64,000 nucleotides of DNA, from positions 2,108,001 through 2,172,000 of the forward strand of contig JASBNA010000003.1 of the NCBI GenBank assembly GCA_038087015.1, written 5' to 3'. A program made the position numbers and the translations under genes. The DNA is from Cerrena zonata. Lineage: Eukaryota; Basidiomycota; Agaricomycetes; Polyporales; Cerrenaceae. This document shows positions 53,151-64,000 of this stretch, one piece after another; positions within the stretch are counted from its first letter, which is position 1; every line of letters begins with the position of its first letter. The notes beneath the pieces were generated by a model. It did no database searches. It had not been told where the DNA came from and was given only the letters and a program-made list of their open reading frames with translations.

Positions 53151-55857
53151 ATGCTCGCCGTTTCACCAAGCTCTCCTTCCAAGACACCGCACTCGCACTC
53201 TCCCCAGCCCCCAAATCCTCTCTCGACCCGACTGTACAAAGTTCTTGCTGCAAACTTCGACGATGACTCTACAAAGGAAGCACTAAATACTCTTGCCGAA
53301 CTATATGCACCTGCCATCATTTCTACCTCTGCTAATGTGAAAGGCAAAGGCTCCTCGTCAAAGGGAGAGTGACGATGAAGACGAGGAGAATGAATACGTT
53401 CCTAAACGTACGAGTGTGGTGTTAGGGGAAAGCGTACCAGGGGACCTTGCCGCAAGGGCGAGGAAGAACCTCAAACGAGACGTGGAGTCTAAATTAGCTG
53501 AGTCTAGTAGGAAGTTTCTGGATGCATTCGCAGAAGTGGACAAGGTACTTTCTTTAGTCAAGTTAGTGTGGGCATACTGAGACTAAATACGAAAGGTAGC
53601 AACTTGACACACTGCAAGAACACATCGGTACAATGCGTACACGATGTGACGAAGCACAAACGCAGCTTCAACAAACAAGTGAAGCCTGTCAGTCATTACT
53701 TGATAGAGCAGGTAGTCTGCGTGAACAACGGTATGTGTCGTTTTATAATTCCTTCTCAGTGTAACGCATATATTCAGACTTTTGCTCATAGACAGGATAT
53801 TGCGTCCCGACAATCTGTGGTTTCACTATTCTTGAGTCGCTTTACTCTTACTTCCGATGAGGCAGAAGCCATCACTTCTCGAGAGGTACCTGTAGGTCCC
53901 AGGTTTTTCGCTGCTATGGACAAAACAGAGAAGATACGGGAAGACTGTAGAGTGCTTATGGCTGGTGAAGACGGCCCCACTCAAGCTGGGTATTAGCACC
54001 TTGATATTCTCTCGATTGAATGGACCTAACTTTTGAACAGACTGGACATTATGGCTGCTACTTCAAATCATCTCGAGCAAGCATACGACAAAATCTTCAG
54101 GTATTGCTCCTTCGAATTCCGTCAAATGGGCAGGGACGCTCAAACCGAAGTTGGACATACAATGCAACAAGCGGTCAAGCGTTTACAGCGACGGCCTGAA
54201 CTTCTGAAGTACGTATCAACACACTAGCCTGAACCTTCTATTAATTTGTATTCGTTCGGCTTTCTAGTGAAGGTCTATCCTTACTCTCTCAAACTCGTCA
54301 AGCAACTTTCATGAATGGTTTCATGGATGCTTTAACACGAGGAGGTCCTGGCGGTCTCCCGCGTCCCATTGAGCTACACGCACATGATCCAATGCGATAC
54401 GTCGGTGATATGCTGGCATGGGTGCATCAGGCAATTGCTGCTGAGCGTGAATTCCTCGAGTCGCTGTTTGGCGTGAAAGGTGATAGGCGGATGGTCGGAG
54501 CGTGAGGACGTTCAGTAAGAGCGATGAAGAGGAATGGATGAGTGAGTTGATGGACGCCGCTGTTGGGAAGCTGTGTTCGCCTTTGAAGGTATGTTATAGA
54601 GTTTGTTAAGCTTATACGTTAGAATTCTGATCCTATATCCGTAGCTCCGCGTGCAGCAAACGGTTCGGTCCCAGGAGAGTAGTATCACGCTATTCAAAAT
54701 TGCAAACCTTTTGCAGTTCTATTCGTTAACCATGCAAAGAACGATTGGCGAAGAAGCTGCATTGTCGAAAGCGTTGTCAGAGTAAGTTGACAAGCTCCCC
54801 GTTTGAGTTCTAACTAATAATTCCTTTAGGATGACCGTTATGTCTTACCAGATCTTCTTTGCAGCGATAAACACCCAAGGCCGTTCGCTGATGCGAATGC
54901 CACTAGTGCGTAATCTAGTTATCTGTATTTCTACTATACTAACATCTCTTTAGGATTTGGACGACCGTGGTGTCTCCCCTCCCTTACTTATCCTCGATCA
55001 TATACAGGTCCTTCGTGAGATTATGGTGGTCTACCAATCATCTTTGCCCGAAGACGAAGACGCAGAGACTCAAGCAGCAGGCTTTAGAGATATTGTTGAC
55101 AGCATGGTAGATCCCGCAGTCGAGATGTGCATGATCTCTTCGGAAGGGAAATCACATCTTCGACCTGGCTGGGATAGGTCGGTATTTATTTTGAATACGT
55201 TGGCGTATCTTCAGGTAAGTCTAGTATTGACGAGGATAGTATGTGATGATGAGGTTTGATCATTGCTTGTAGAGTGCTCTAGAACCGTTTTCGTTTACAG
55301 CTGAAAAACAGGACGTCTTGCATGGCCTGATCGAAACTAGAGTGCTCCAAATAACAGAAGAACATGTTTGTTATACTCTCTTCGACCTTGTTTATGAACA
55401 TATTCGCTCACCGGCTCTCATTGTAGTATGCCAGTATCCTGGCTGACACTGGTCTCGGTCAAATCATAGATGTGTGGAAGACTCGACAGGCGAACGTACG
55501 TCACTAGGGTCTGAATGATAAGATACAACTAACATCTTGCAGGAACCTCTGTCTCGACTTCCAGAAGCATCGCCCACAAGACTCCAAGCAGCACTGCACA
55601 CGTTCTCAGAATGGCTTTCTTCTCACTCGGTCGACCAGTCCCCTCGACTTGCAGAGCTCACAGTTCAAAGTCTGGCGACACGGATACACCAATCTGCTCT
55701 GGAACGGCTTGTGCATACATATCGCTGGTTCTGTGATGAAGTTAAGAAGCCTGAAAACAAGTATGAAGCTGCTTCGACAATCCTTGGTAGTGAACGTCCC
55801 TTTGGACAGACACATCTTCTATGGCAGATCTTTGGTATTGAAGAGAAAGATGCTTGA
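53151..55857 (+). CDS. COG6: Conserved oligomeric Golgi complex subunit 6 (with two apparent frameshifts)
   Basis: Lobe B subunit of the COG tether for retrograde vesicles in the Golgi. ATG at 53151 gives [19 protein letters not shown], then [19 protein letters not shown]. Typical Cog6 blocks follow: [20 protein letters not shown], then [20 protein letters not shown], then [15 protein letters not shown] and [20 protein letters not shown]. Later come [15 protein letters not shown] and DVWKTRQ, and the end is [13 protein letters not shown]. About eleven introns are present. Two single-base problems break the frame: one at the GGG near 53363-53365 (one G too many, before [14 protein letters not shown]) and one at the GG near 54497 (one base short, before [14 protein letters not shown]). 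Everything downstream is intact, so sequence errors are likelier than decay. Confidence 0.87.
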
Positions 55858-56561
55858 TATGTTTTTGTTTAGTGATTTACTTGACTGTTTGTTTTGCTTG
55901 TCTCGGCTGTTTGTCTGCTCTCTGGATGTTACTATGCTATGTTTGCGACTGGGATGGCTATTATCACGTACTTCATCTCTGTGCCTGACGCTATGTCTGA
56001 AATAAGTTCAACCAACATGCGTGCCTCCTATGTTATACTCACATATGGTAAGTACAACACAGGATATGTCTATTGTATAGCCACGATAAGGCGATAAGAA
56101 GAACAATACTCCTCGTTGCTGGGGAGGCGGTGGTCAATGCAGGGACCATTGTGGCGTTTACGCTCTTTCTCACGGGCGAGGGCCCATGCAAAGGCGACGA
56201 TCACCCGAGTGGCTCATCCTCATCTTGTAGACATCCATCCTTCCAAACACCCTCCAAACACCCTCCAAGCGTCGCAATAAATACTGCTCCCTCTAGGACG
56301 AAACCGAAATCGTTGATCATTGGCGTTCAGTATTACCCTTCGCGGAGTTCTGAACTGCACAACGCTGCCATTTCCGGCCGTCGCCTACCCAAATCAGGAA
56401 GAAGTACGAATCACTTTCAAAGTCAACTCGGGGTCGCGTGGTATATAATACGGAAAATCCCAACTATCCCACTTGTGTTCCAACCATCACCTTCCTCACA
56501 TCCCTATTACATTGCTACCACTTCTACTCTCAATCTATACGCCACTCATCAATAGTTGGCA
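55858..56561. other. Intergenic region upstream of the GLADS-repeat gene
   Basis: About 700 bp between two + strand genes. It contains the COG6 3' end and the promoter of the next gene. A short tandem repeat of CAAACACCCTC (two and a half units) lies near 56238-56265. Open frames seen there have no family resemblance. Confidence 0.5.
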
Positions 56562-59500
56562 ATGCTGCCCACGCAGCTCCTCCTCGCCGTCGCCCTCTTC
56601 TTACTGGGGGCGTTGACCGATACTCTCCAATTTGCCCCTGCTCTATATACAGTCGAACAAACGGTTTCATGCGTCCTCTTAAACATACCCTTCGTCCCAT
56701 TCGCGATCGATAACGTTCAAAGCTTCCTAGGACAAGAACAACGCGCCACTCATCAACTACGCCTCACTTGCAACCTGCTCATCAACTCTCAAACTACCAA
56801 TGACCTCCTACGGTCTCTTGCGAGCATCTCAAGCGAATTCAAGGACGCCAAGTTTTACGACAGCCAGTCCGCCATCGACGTGAGCAAGGGCTCTTCTATC
56901 GATCTGACCCCATCGCTGTCGTGGGGAGCGATGTCCCCTGCCACTCCCGCGCAAGTCCCGGTCACACCAATCCCTGCACCTATTCCCGCACCCACAATTC
57001 CTGTTATTCAACAGCAAGAGCTCATTTCCAACCAGACGGGCGTTATCCGCGAGGTTGAGTTCTACCACATTTCTTTCTTCATCACCCAGCGGGACTGCGT
57101 CGTCGCTGCTATCACGGCAACTGTCGTGACCTTGCTTCACGCTTTGGCCTACCTGATCAGTGCTTGGATCATGCAAGACAACGATACTGAAGAGTACGAT
57201 GAAGACTTCGTCCCAGAGGCGGCTATCATGGTGTGCCACCTCACTATTCCTGTTCCTAGTCATCCTCTGACGCGTTTCTAGCTCGTCCCCTGGGTTGACT
57301 GTCTTTTAGACAAGTATGGATACGACTCATCTGTCGTAGAAGATGAGGCCTTGACGATCATTGATAACGTGCGCTTCACAGTTTCGTGTTTTCGTCGTCT
57401 TCTGATTAACCGAACATATAACGTTACAGGTCGAGCCATCCATCTTGGTGGATTCTGAGCATCCGTCGACCTACGAGGAACCTGTCGAGCAAGATAACGG
57501 CGTGTTGGATATCGAACACCCACTGGACACCGGTGATTCTGGCTTACATGTAAGTTGGGCGATGACAAATTTGTGATGCATTGCTCATAAGTCATGTTCT
57601 ATAGGATTTGAACCAGGATATCACTGCTACCGTGCCATACGCTTTGGACCAGGCTTCACCCGCTAATAACGCCACAACGACCGACGAGGATAACGGCGCT
57701 TCTTTATCTCAGCCCATCCACGACTCGGAGTGCGCCCCCGAGACCGCAGACTTACCTGTGATGCAAACGCAAGAGGCCACTACGCAAGTAGTAGATGTAA
57801 GCGGACTCAAATGACATACGGAACAAGTTGTTCATGAATATCTTTGCAGGTTCCTTCAGAGAATAACACCCAACCCACCGAGGAATCTATCCACGTCGAG
57901 TTTAAGGAAACAAACCACATCGAAACCGATATAGTCCAGCCCAAAGTAGAGCAGGATGTTATCTCTGCCGCTCAAAGTGAAACAGCAGTAAGTGTCCCTG
58001 GACATCATGCTGCAAACCGGTCGGTCAACTGACAATGTCAACCACAGGTACCTGATCTGATCACAGAGCAGCTCCAAACATCGGGTCTCCCCGACATTGA
58101 AGCAGTACCTGACCAGCCGGTGGAAATTCACGTCGTTGTGAGATTACGTCTGTTGTTTCTTTCTCGTCAAGATACTAACTTCGTCCTTAGAAGGATCTGT
58201 CTATGTATGACGATTCTACTAAGAAAACAGTAAGTATTACCCACACAACTTTTATATAACCTAGTGTGCTAATCAAGGTGTATTATCTCCTTACGTGTAG
58301 CTGGATATCGATGTACACCAGACCGAGTCTCCGGTGATGGCCACCCCCAAACCAACTGATCACATCGACATACTGAAGCCGGAGGTTAGCGAGTTCAGCG
58401 AGTTCAGCGGGGGCCTCAATGATAGCATTCATGCACCGAAAGCTGTGGGTACTTCTATAATACTATCGCCCCGACCCATCCATTCATACTCTCTTGTTCA
58501 GATAAAACAAGCGAAAGCTCTTCAAGGACTCGTATCCAACGGAACCAGCGTATCTAGTGTCAGGATGAATGCCTCAGCTGCCCCGTTCATCCCAAACTTT
58601 ACCAAAACCTTTGTGTCGGAAAGCCCAAAGCAGGAGAGGTGTGTTCGACGCAAGTATCTACGTGCTCAAATTTCTCAGTGATCATCTAGCGTCCCCAGTC
58701 GCAAACATTCACAAGACCTTGAACTCTCTCCTCCGCGGAAACTTGAAAGCTATTCTGAACCCACCTTTGTGAGCAAGGGTGGGCTTGGTGATAGCATGTG
58801 GGCTCCAAAGTCAGGACTTACTGCAAGTCACGGTATACGGACATCGAAGACAGTGGAGACATCAGGGCTTGCCGACAGCATCTGGGCACCCAAGATAGCA
58901 GAGACACCGGGGCTTGCTGACAGTATTTGGGCACCAAAGACGGTGAAGGTGAGTTCCTAGATTCCTCGATGTCAATAATCTTTACTCATCGCTATAACAG
59001 GCTGATACCCGCCAACGAAGAAACACAATTGGAGATACCGCCCGCAGACCAACAGTCCACGAAGATGTTTCAACGGAAACTGCACCGACGTCAGACAGCG
59101 AATCGGACGAAATGGAGTGGCAACAAGCCTCTAATGCTCACTATGGGAACTCCAAGGAGAATATCAACGTCCCTTCTGGGAATGCTGACGCCAGCATGGG
59201 GCAAGATTCTGGGTCCGACACTACGGCGGTGGAGTATAATGGTGATTGTGAGACTGTCAGTCTCGTTGAGGTCCATGATACCATTCAGTCAGACCAAACT
59301 AGCATCATAAAAGTATGTTTTCTTTCTGTTCTAAGGCGGGATCATTTGTTGACACTCGAATCTCTTTAGGACATTGCGGAAGGTGTCTCACCCACTCAGA
59401 TGGAGCGGAAGCAGGAATTGGACAAAGAGGAAGAGGAAGAGCATGAGCGGGAACAAGAGCAAGGTCCCGAGATAGAATCCCCGATAGCTTCGCCCACGGT

Positions 59501-59947
59501 ATGTGATCACATTTATTCTCAGTGCATTATTAGATTGTTGACAACTCTTCCGGTAGACTTCACCCCGGGTTCTCGCTATGGATCGTGAACTTGAAGCACT
59601 CCAAGGTCGAAATCGGAACTACGGTGGTTCCGGGTGGAGTGGAAGCAACAACAGGGGTGGTCGAGGGAGGGGTCAAGCTCGAGGTCAAGCTCGAGGTCAA
59701 GACCAAAATCGGAGCCAACGACAAGGTGGAGGCTCATCTCGCGGTCGTGGTCGTCGAGGAGGTAATTACTCGAACAACGGCCAACGAGGAGGCTATTACT
59801 CCTCGAACAACGAGCAGCCAAGCCAAGAGAAGGCCCAAAGCGAATGGAACAACTTTCGCACTTACCCGAGGTAAGTCCTGATGTGTTTTATTTATAGGAT
59901 CATATATTGAATATCCTTTGTACAGGCAAGTTCGTGGAGGTGCATAG
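56562..59947 (+). CDS. Unrecognised protein: signal/anchor, membrane helix, acidic tail with GL-DS-WAPK repeats and RGG end
   Basis: I cannot name a family. The ATG at 56562 gives a hydrophobic start (MLPTQLLLAVALFLLGALTD). About 190 residues later there is a membrane helix, VVAAITATVVTLLHALAYLI. Next comes a long acidic region built from many small exons that all keep phase. It contains four copies of G-[GL]-L-x-D-S-[IM]-[HW]-A-P-K, for example GLGDSMWAPK and GLADSIWAPK, at about 58409, 58778, 58863 and 58908. The last exons encode a Glu-rich run and an Arg/Gly tract (GSNNRGGRGRGQARGQARG) typical of RNA-binding proteins, and the stop is at 59947. The first exon joins in phase at GTGTGC (57231), but two separate genes, a membrane protein and an RGG protein, remain possible. 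Confidence 0.55.
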
Positions 59948-61035
59948 GATGCTACCTTTTACAATGACATTCTCTCTAGATTTTCTCCAAATACGGTTTG
60001 GTCTGGGTGGTCCTTCGTAGCGCTGCGAAGTCCCATCCAGCTTGACGTATACCATTATTTTCCTTATTTTTCTCCGTTATCAAGGTTGCTAGTGTAAAAT
60101 GTTATCTTTGTCTGCTGTCTTCGCTTTCGATTATTTCGGACTCTGTTATGTTTAGGTACTCGTTGTACTATAGCTTGCTGTGACTGTATACTAGTGCTAC
60201 TCTCATTTTTCCCATGTAATCAAAATAGTTGAAACCTCGCAGGTCCGGTTTACGAAGGGGTCTGTCGCTCCTGTGGAGTCATGTTTTATGGTATAAATAT
60301 GCTAAGAGAAAATCATTGTGGCTCAGGCAGACAGAGTAGTGAAATGACCCAGTGTATTAGTATGTGCCGAACCAACGAGGGAACGACGGAATCGTGACAG
60401 GGATGACATTGCAAAATCAAATCACAAACAAACCAGAGGGTACTCAACTACGACCAACATCACCCAACATTCCACAAATCACAAAATTCAAATGCAACTG
60501 TGAGATATGCACGAAACCACTAGATATTGACGGCAAAAAGATCACGCATGATACAAAATCAAAAGGCTAACTTACATAGCAAAGAGAGAGGAGGTAAGAT
60601 ACCGAAAAGATATTATTAGGGATGGGTATGTGTCGAGGGGTTCGGGGGGATAGAGAAGAGATAAATGAATGCGGAAATAGATCCGAGCAAGCGTCATAGT
60701 GAGAGGAGGACAGGTATGATTCGATGAGGTATGAGAAAACTCGATTGAGAGATGGGCTAGAGAAACATGTGGGTGGGGAACGAACTAGCTAGAGGGAGAG
60801 GGAGAGAGAGAAATAGAAAGCGAATGAGTGACTAGAGGCAAGTATCATCCATCAAACAACGGGATGATAACGAGAGTTGGGGGATGTGAATGGGTACGCC
60901 ACAAGTGACGGAGATGATAGAGGAGTCATTGAGTGGTGACTACCAACAAAGAGCAGCGGGAGGATAAAGAAGATGAGAGGGAGTGTAGATGATAAAATAG
61001 TAGTGCAGACAGGCAGGTAGAGAGAGAATAAATAA
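59948..61035. other. Convergent intergenic region, 1.1 kb, purine-rich
   Basis: The region lies between two converging genes. Its right half (about 60590-61030) is strongly purine-rich on + with GAGAGG-type low complexity around 60790-60820, so the 3' untranslated part of the minus-strand gene would be pyrimidine-rich. A 68-codon open frame at 60364-60570 (+) has a small Cys pair (KCNCEICTKPLDIDGKK) but no recognised family. Confidence 0.45.
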
Positions 61036-64000
61036 TTAATCAATATATAACTTCTTCGCAGGCAACGGGGGTCGTAAATCGGTCTCGCTCCTATTCAACG
61101 AATCCGGCACGAAAGGTGTCAACTTGTGCGGACCCGAGCTTCCAGAATGGTGTGTATCAACACTCCCATTCCCATTGCTATTTCCGTTCCCATTCCCATA
61201 ATCAATCGCACGCAACCTGGAATCTAGACGAGCATCTTCCTCTCGCGTTTCCTGAATATACTCTTTCGGCGGCCGAGGAGCCAAAGGTGGGGGAGTTCCG
61301 AATGGGGCATTGAAACTAGGTAATCGATGAAGCCCGTTTGGATGAGGGGAGAGTTGCGAGTATGGAATAGGTGCCGGCAAGCCGTTTGCTTCACGATCTT
61401 CAGCATCGTACATAGCACGCAGTCTTGCTTTTTCTTCAGCTGCAGATAATGGTTGAGACCCTGATCCGCCGGGAGGGACGGGAGCTGCACGAGGTTGAGG
61501 CATCGGTCGTCCTCCTGTAGTTCCATTCGTTGTTGTACCAGGTCGTGATCTCGGCGGAGGTGGTGCTGGAGGTGTGCTCGCAGTAGCAACAGCATCCTGA
61601 ACTTCGTACATCCTCTTTAGTCGCTCTTTTTCAGCAGCAGCACTGTTGTATGGCTGAGACGTTGATGATGGTGGAGGTGGAGGTGCAAAATTCGGAGCCG
61701 GAGGAGGCGGTCCATATTGTGAGGGAGGAGGTGTGGTAGTCGGTAATGGAGGTTGAGGTTGAGTGTAAATAGGTCCGTTACGACCAACGCCGACTGCGCT
61801 GAGAGCAGGGGAAGCATGGACACCAGCCGCTGCATCCTGCACTTCATACGCTCGACGTAACTTCTCTTTCTCCGACATCCATACAGGTGGTTGTGAGTTT
61901 GATGATTGACCTTGATCGAACGCAGGAGGAAGATCTCCGTTCACTGGCGGAGGAGGTTGTCTCTGGGCAGCCAAAGCAGCAGCATCATGAGCTTCATACG
62001 CTCTCTTCAACTTCTCTTTCTCGCTTATCCAAACCGGCTGAGGCTGAGAAGACGACCCTTGATCGAAAGCTGGTGGGAGGTCACCATTCGTAGGCGGAGG
62101 AGCTGCCACAGGTGCAGGTGGAGGGGGAGGATACAAAGCATCATAAGATATAGGAGCAGAGTGCGGTGGTTCATGTTCACTGTGGGGTGGTGCGTAGTAA
62201 GTAGCAGTTTGGCCCCGATCGACAGCAGCTTTGGCATCATGGTATCTCCTAAGAGCAGCTTTCTCTTCTTCGGCAGTAGGGTAATTAGGTGCGGGAGATT
62301 TAGGTGTCCGAGGTGTTGTCGGAGGTGAAGCTGATTTTGACACGCCTGCATGAGGTTGGGTGTGGGACTGAGAGTGGGATTGAGAGTTGGAGTGAGAGTG
62401 AGAGGATTGACCGGGGACTGGTCGGTTGATCGAAGACATGGCTTGCTGATAAAGAGCAGCGCCAGCAGATGCTGCAGATGTAGTAGATCCTTGAGGCGAC
62501 CCGACACGTCTAGGGGGACTGTGAGATACGTAAGAGGATCCACCTGCTGTTGGACCGTCTCCATCGTCGAGTCCTTGTAGACGACGAGCGGCTGCCTGAG
62601 CTTCGTTGAACAGTCGAGTTTTCTCTTCTTCTGCTGTCGGCCATTTCTTCTGTTGTGGAGGCGAGGGTGCCGAAGGTGCTCTTGAGACTGAGGCAGCAGT
62701 CGTCGCTGATACTGGTCCGGCATCGGTATACGGTGCTTGACTGCTGCTGTACGACTATAGACGTGGAAGTTAGCTTGCAGTCCCTTAGTTCGAAGAAAAT
62801 ATAATAAACGCACCTCGGACACTGGTGCATTCGGCCCTCTACACACAACTTCCTGCGTCTTCTCCACTTGCGCAACAGCATTCTCATATAACCTCTTCTT
62901 TTCATCCTCCGCACTTATCCATTGGTTTCTCGACGATGCAGTCGCTACATTATTTGCGATAGCCCTAGCCTGTAACGATTGTTGTCTTGCATGCGATCTT
63001 GCATTAGCTACGACTTGTGCAGCTTGCTGAGCTTGGTCGGCCTCTTCAGGATTATTCTCATTATAATTGGCTACAGTCAAAGGTCTACTAGTGGTAGCGC
63101 GTCCACTAGAACGTGGTCGGACTTGGGAACCTGTGCTGGATTGCGCTGGAGGGAATGTAGTTGATTGCATAGCAGTACCAGATGAAGAAGAAGCCTCGCT
63201 AATAGATTGCATTCCCGATGTGGGACCGACCTGAGAGCCCGAGATAGTTTGAGGTTCGTTCGCAGTAGTAGTAACACCCCATTCGTTTACACGACCGCCA
63301 TAACCACCGCTCGAAGGTGAAGTTGCAAATCTGGCAGTAGAAATCGTATCGTTGATACTTCCAGTTATTCCCGATATTTCCGACGTGGGGGACGCATATG
63401 GATGTGCCTGTGGACTGAATGATGGTCTGTCGATAGCCATTGTAGTAGGCGGAGGCGGAGCAATAATAGCACCTGGTAAATGAGAAGCAACATTAGGAGC
63501 AAGGCCGATCCGTCTGTAGCGCCATCAATAAGAGAACTGTCAATGGAAGATTGTAGAAGGAACATACTTGACTGCTTCCACCGATACGTTTCTATAGCGC
63601 ACCCGAACTATCAGTCTCTCGAAGATTTCTGCCAATGAGTGATAGCAACAGAACATACCTAGGCCAGTTAGAAACGATCACAGGTAATTCCATGCTTAAC
63701 GGCTTCCCAGTCCCCATAAGCGCTTTCACCACCAGAACATAATTGATATCGATATGCCTCGCCGAATTCAATGTGGTCGAGGTATGATGAGATGGAACCG
63801 ACACCGTCAACTCTGCTTTATGATGAGTGCCACCATACAAAGTTGCATTCACCGGAACCTTCTGTTCGGCAATAGTTGTCACTTTTATCTGAGGTTGACC
63901 TTTCTTTCCGGGCGTGTTTGGACCGGAGCGGAAGACTGTCGTTTCCCGTAGGGAGAACTCGAATCCTCGAAGGATAACGGTGTTCAAAGATTCAGACTTG
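61036..64000 (-). CDS. Alpha-arrestin (arrestin C-terminal domain) with seven-unit helical repeat tail, 5' part missing
   Basis: Arrestin-related adaptor, expected to guide ubiquitin ligase to membrane cargo. The gene runs off the right edge, so the N-terminal arrestin domain is outside. The visible C-domain has LRGFEFSLRETTVFRSG, TIAEQKVPVNATLYGG and ARHIDINYVLVVKALMG, then GKPLSMELPVIVSNWP. After two short introns the tail is about 700 residues, Ser/Pro/Gln-rich and disordered. It carries seven related units of about 20 residues, for example WISAEDEKKRLYENAVAQVE, WPTAEEEKTRLFNEAQAAAR and WMSEKEKLRRAYEVQDAAAG. Pro-rich stretches lie between them. The stop is at 61036. No clear PPxY ligase-binding motif was seen in the visible part. 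Confidence 0.78.

Noticed and set aside
55180..55275. GTGATGATGA-like C box in a COG6 intron as a further snoRNA
   Set aside because: The intron is only about 55 bp and has no D box after it.
58680..58772. Apparent stop (TGA) and frame break before the second GL-DS motif
   Set aside because: Moving the acceptor to TCTAG at about 58689 restores one continuous frame (VPSRKHSQDLELSPPRKLES), so no frameshift is needed.
60364..60570. Small Cys-containing ORF as a zinc-ribbon protein
   Set aside because: One short Cys cluster without a second half, located in a convergent 3' region; not enough to support a gene.
1..64000. CRISPR arrays, bacterial operons, rRNA genes, tRNA genes
   Set aside because: Reading for regular spaced repeats and for T-loop motifs such as GGTTCGAATCC gave no convincing structure. 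Isolated ggttcgag/ggttcgaa strings (14418, 50169) have no cloverleaf around them.

Overview
The window is nuclear DNA from a filamentous fungus, most likely a mushroom-type basidiomycete (Agaricomycotina). Genes are dense and lie on both strands. Most are cut by several introns of about 45-70 bp with GT...AG ends, and the proteins match standard fungal housekeeping families. There is no sign of bacterial operons, CRISPR, rRNA or tRNA. The phylum is inferred from intron style and the protein families; no marker gene was used.

Layout. 0-5.6 kb: the 3' part of a nucleotide-sugar transporter, then GRC3 (rRNA-processing polynucleotide kinase) and MDM12 (ERMES tether), all on +. 6.3-13.5 kb: a mannose-1-phosphate guanylyltransferase of bacterial ManC type (-), ELP3 (-) and, divergent from ELP3, a membrane apyrase (+). 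14.6-22.7 kb, all on -: a double-PWWP chromatin protein, a GPI-anchored secreted protein and a Zn2Cys6 transcription factor. One intron of the factor holds a young poly(A) retroposon. 22.7-29.9 kb is a gene-poor block with no recognisable gene. 30.0-32.7 kb: a Cdc4-type F-box/WD40 protein. 34.1-41.5 kb: PPIL1 cyclophilin, D-aminoacyl-tRNA deacylase, PGS1, SCD6/LSM14 (two intronic box C/D snoRNAs) and dephospho-CoA kinase. 41.8-46.9 kb: an IML2/TTC39 protein and a CK1-like kinase. 47.2-55.9 kb: GID5/ARMC8, PDH E1-alpha, COA1 and COG6. 56.6-59.9 kb: an unfamiliar membrane/RGG protein with repeated GL-DS-WAPK motifs. 61.0-64.0 kb: an alpha-arrestin with a seven-unit repeat tail, cut by the window edge.

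The genes do not form one pathway. Several are mitochondrial (MDM12, PGS1, IML2, PDA1, COA1, probably CAB5). Others act in RNA metabolism (GRC3, ELP3, PPIL1, SCD6 and its snoRNAs) or in Golgi and glycosylation (transporter, ManC-like enzyme, apyrase, COG6). Divergent pairs share short promoters (ELP3/apyrase, PPIL1/DTD1, PGS1/SCD6, CK1/GID5, COA1/COG6).

The most noteworthy observations are: (1) a 15-bp target-site duplication around a short hairpin sequence with a pure 55-nt poly(A) tail, placed over a 5' splice site; (2) twin intronic C/D snoRNAs with the same guide, predicted to direct 18S methylation at the yeast A420-equivalent site (snR52-like); (3) a ManC enzyme that looks actinobacterial; (4) the GLADS-repeat/RGG membrane protein; (5) three single-base, homopolymer-associated frameshifts in GID5 and COG6 that look like sequence errors.
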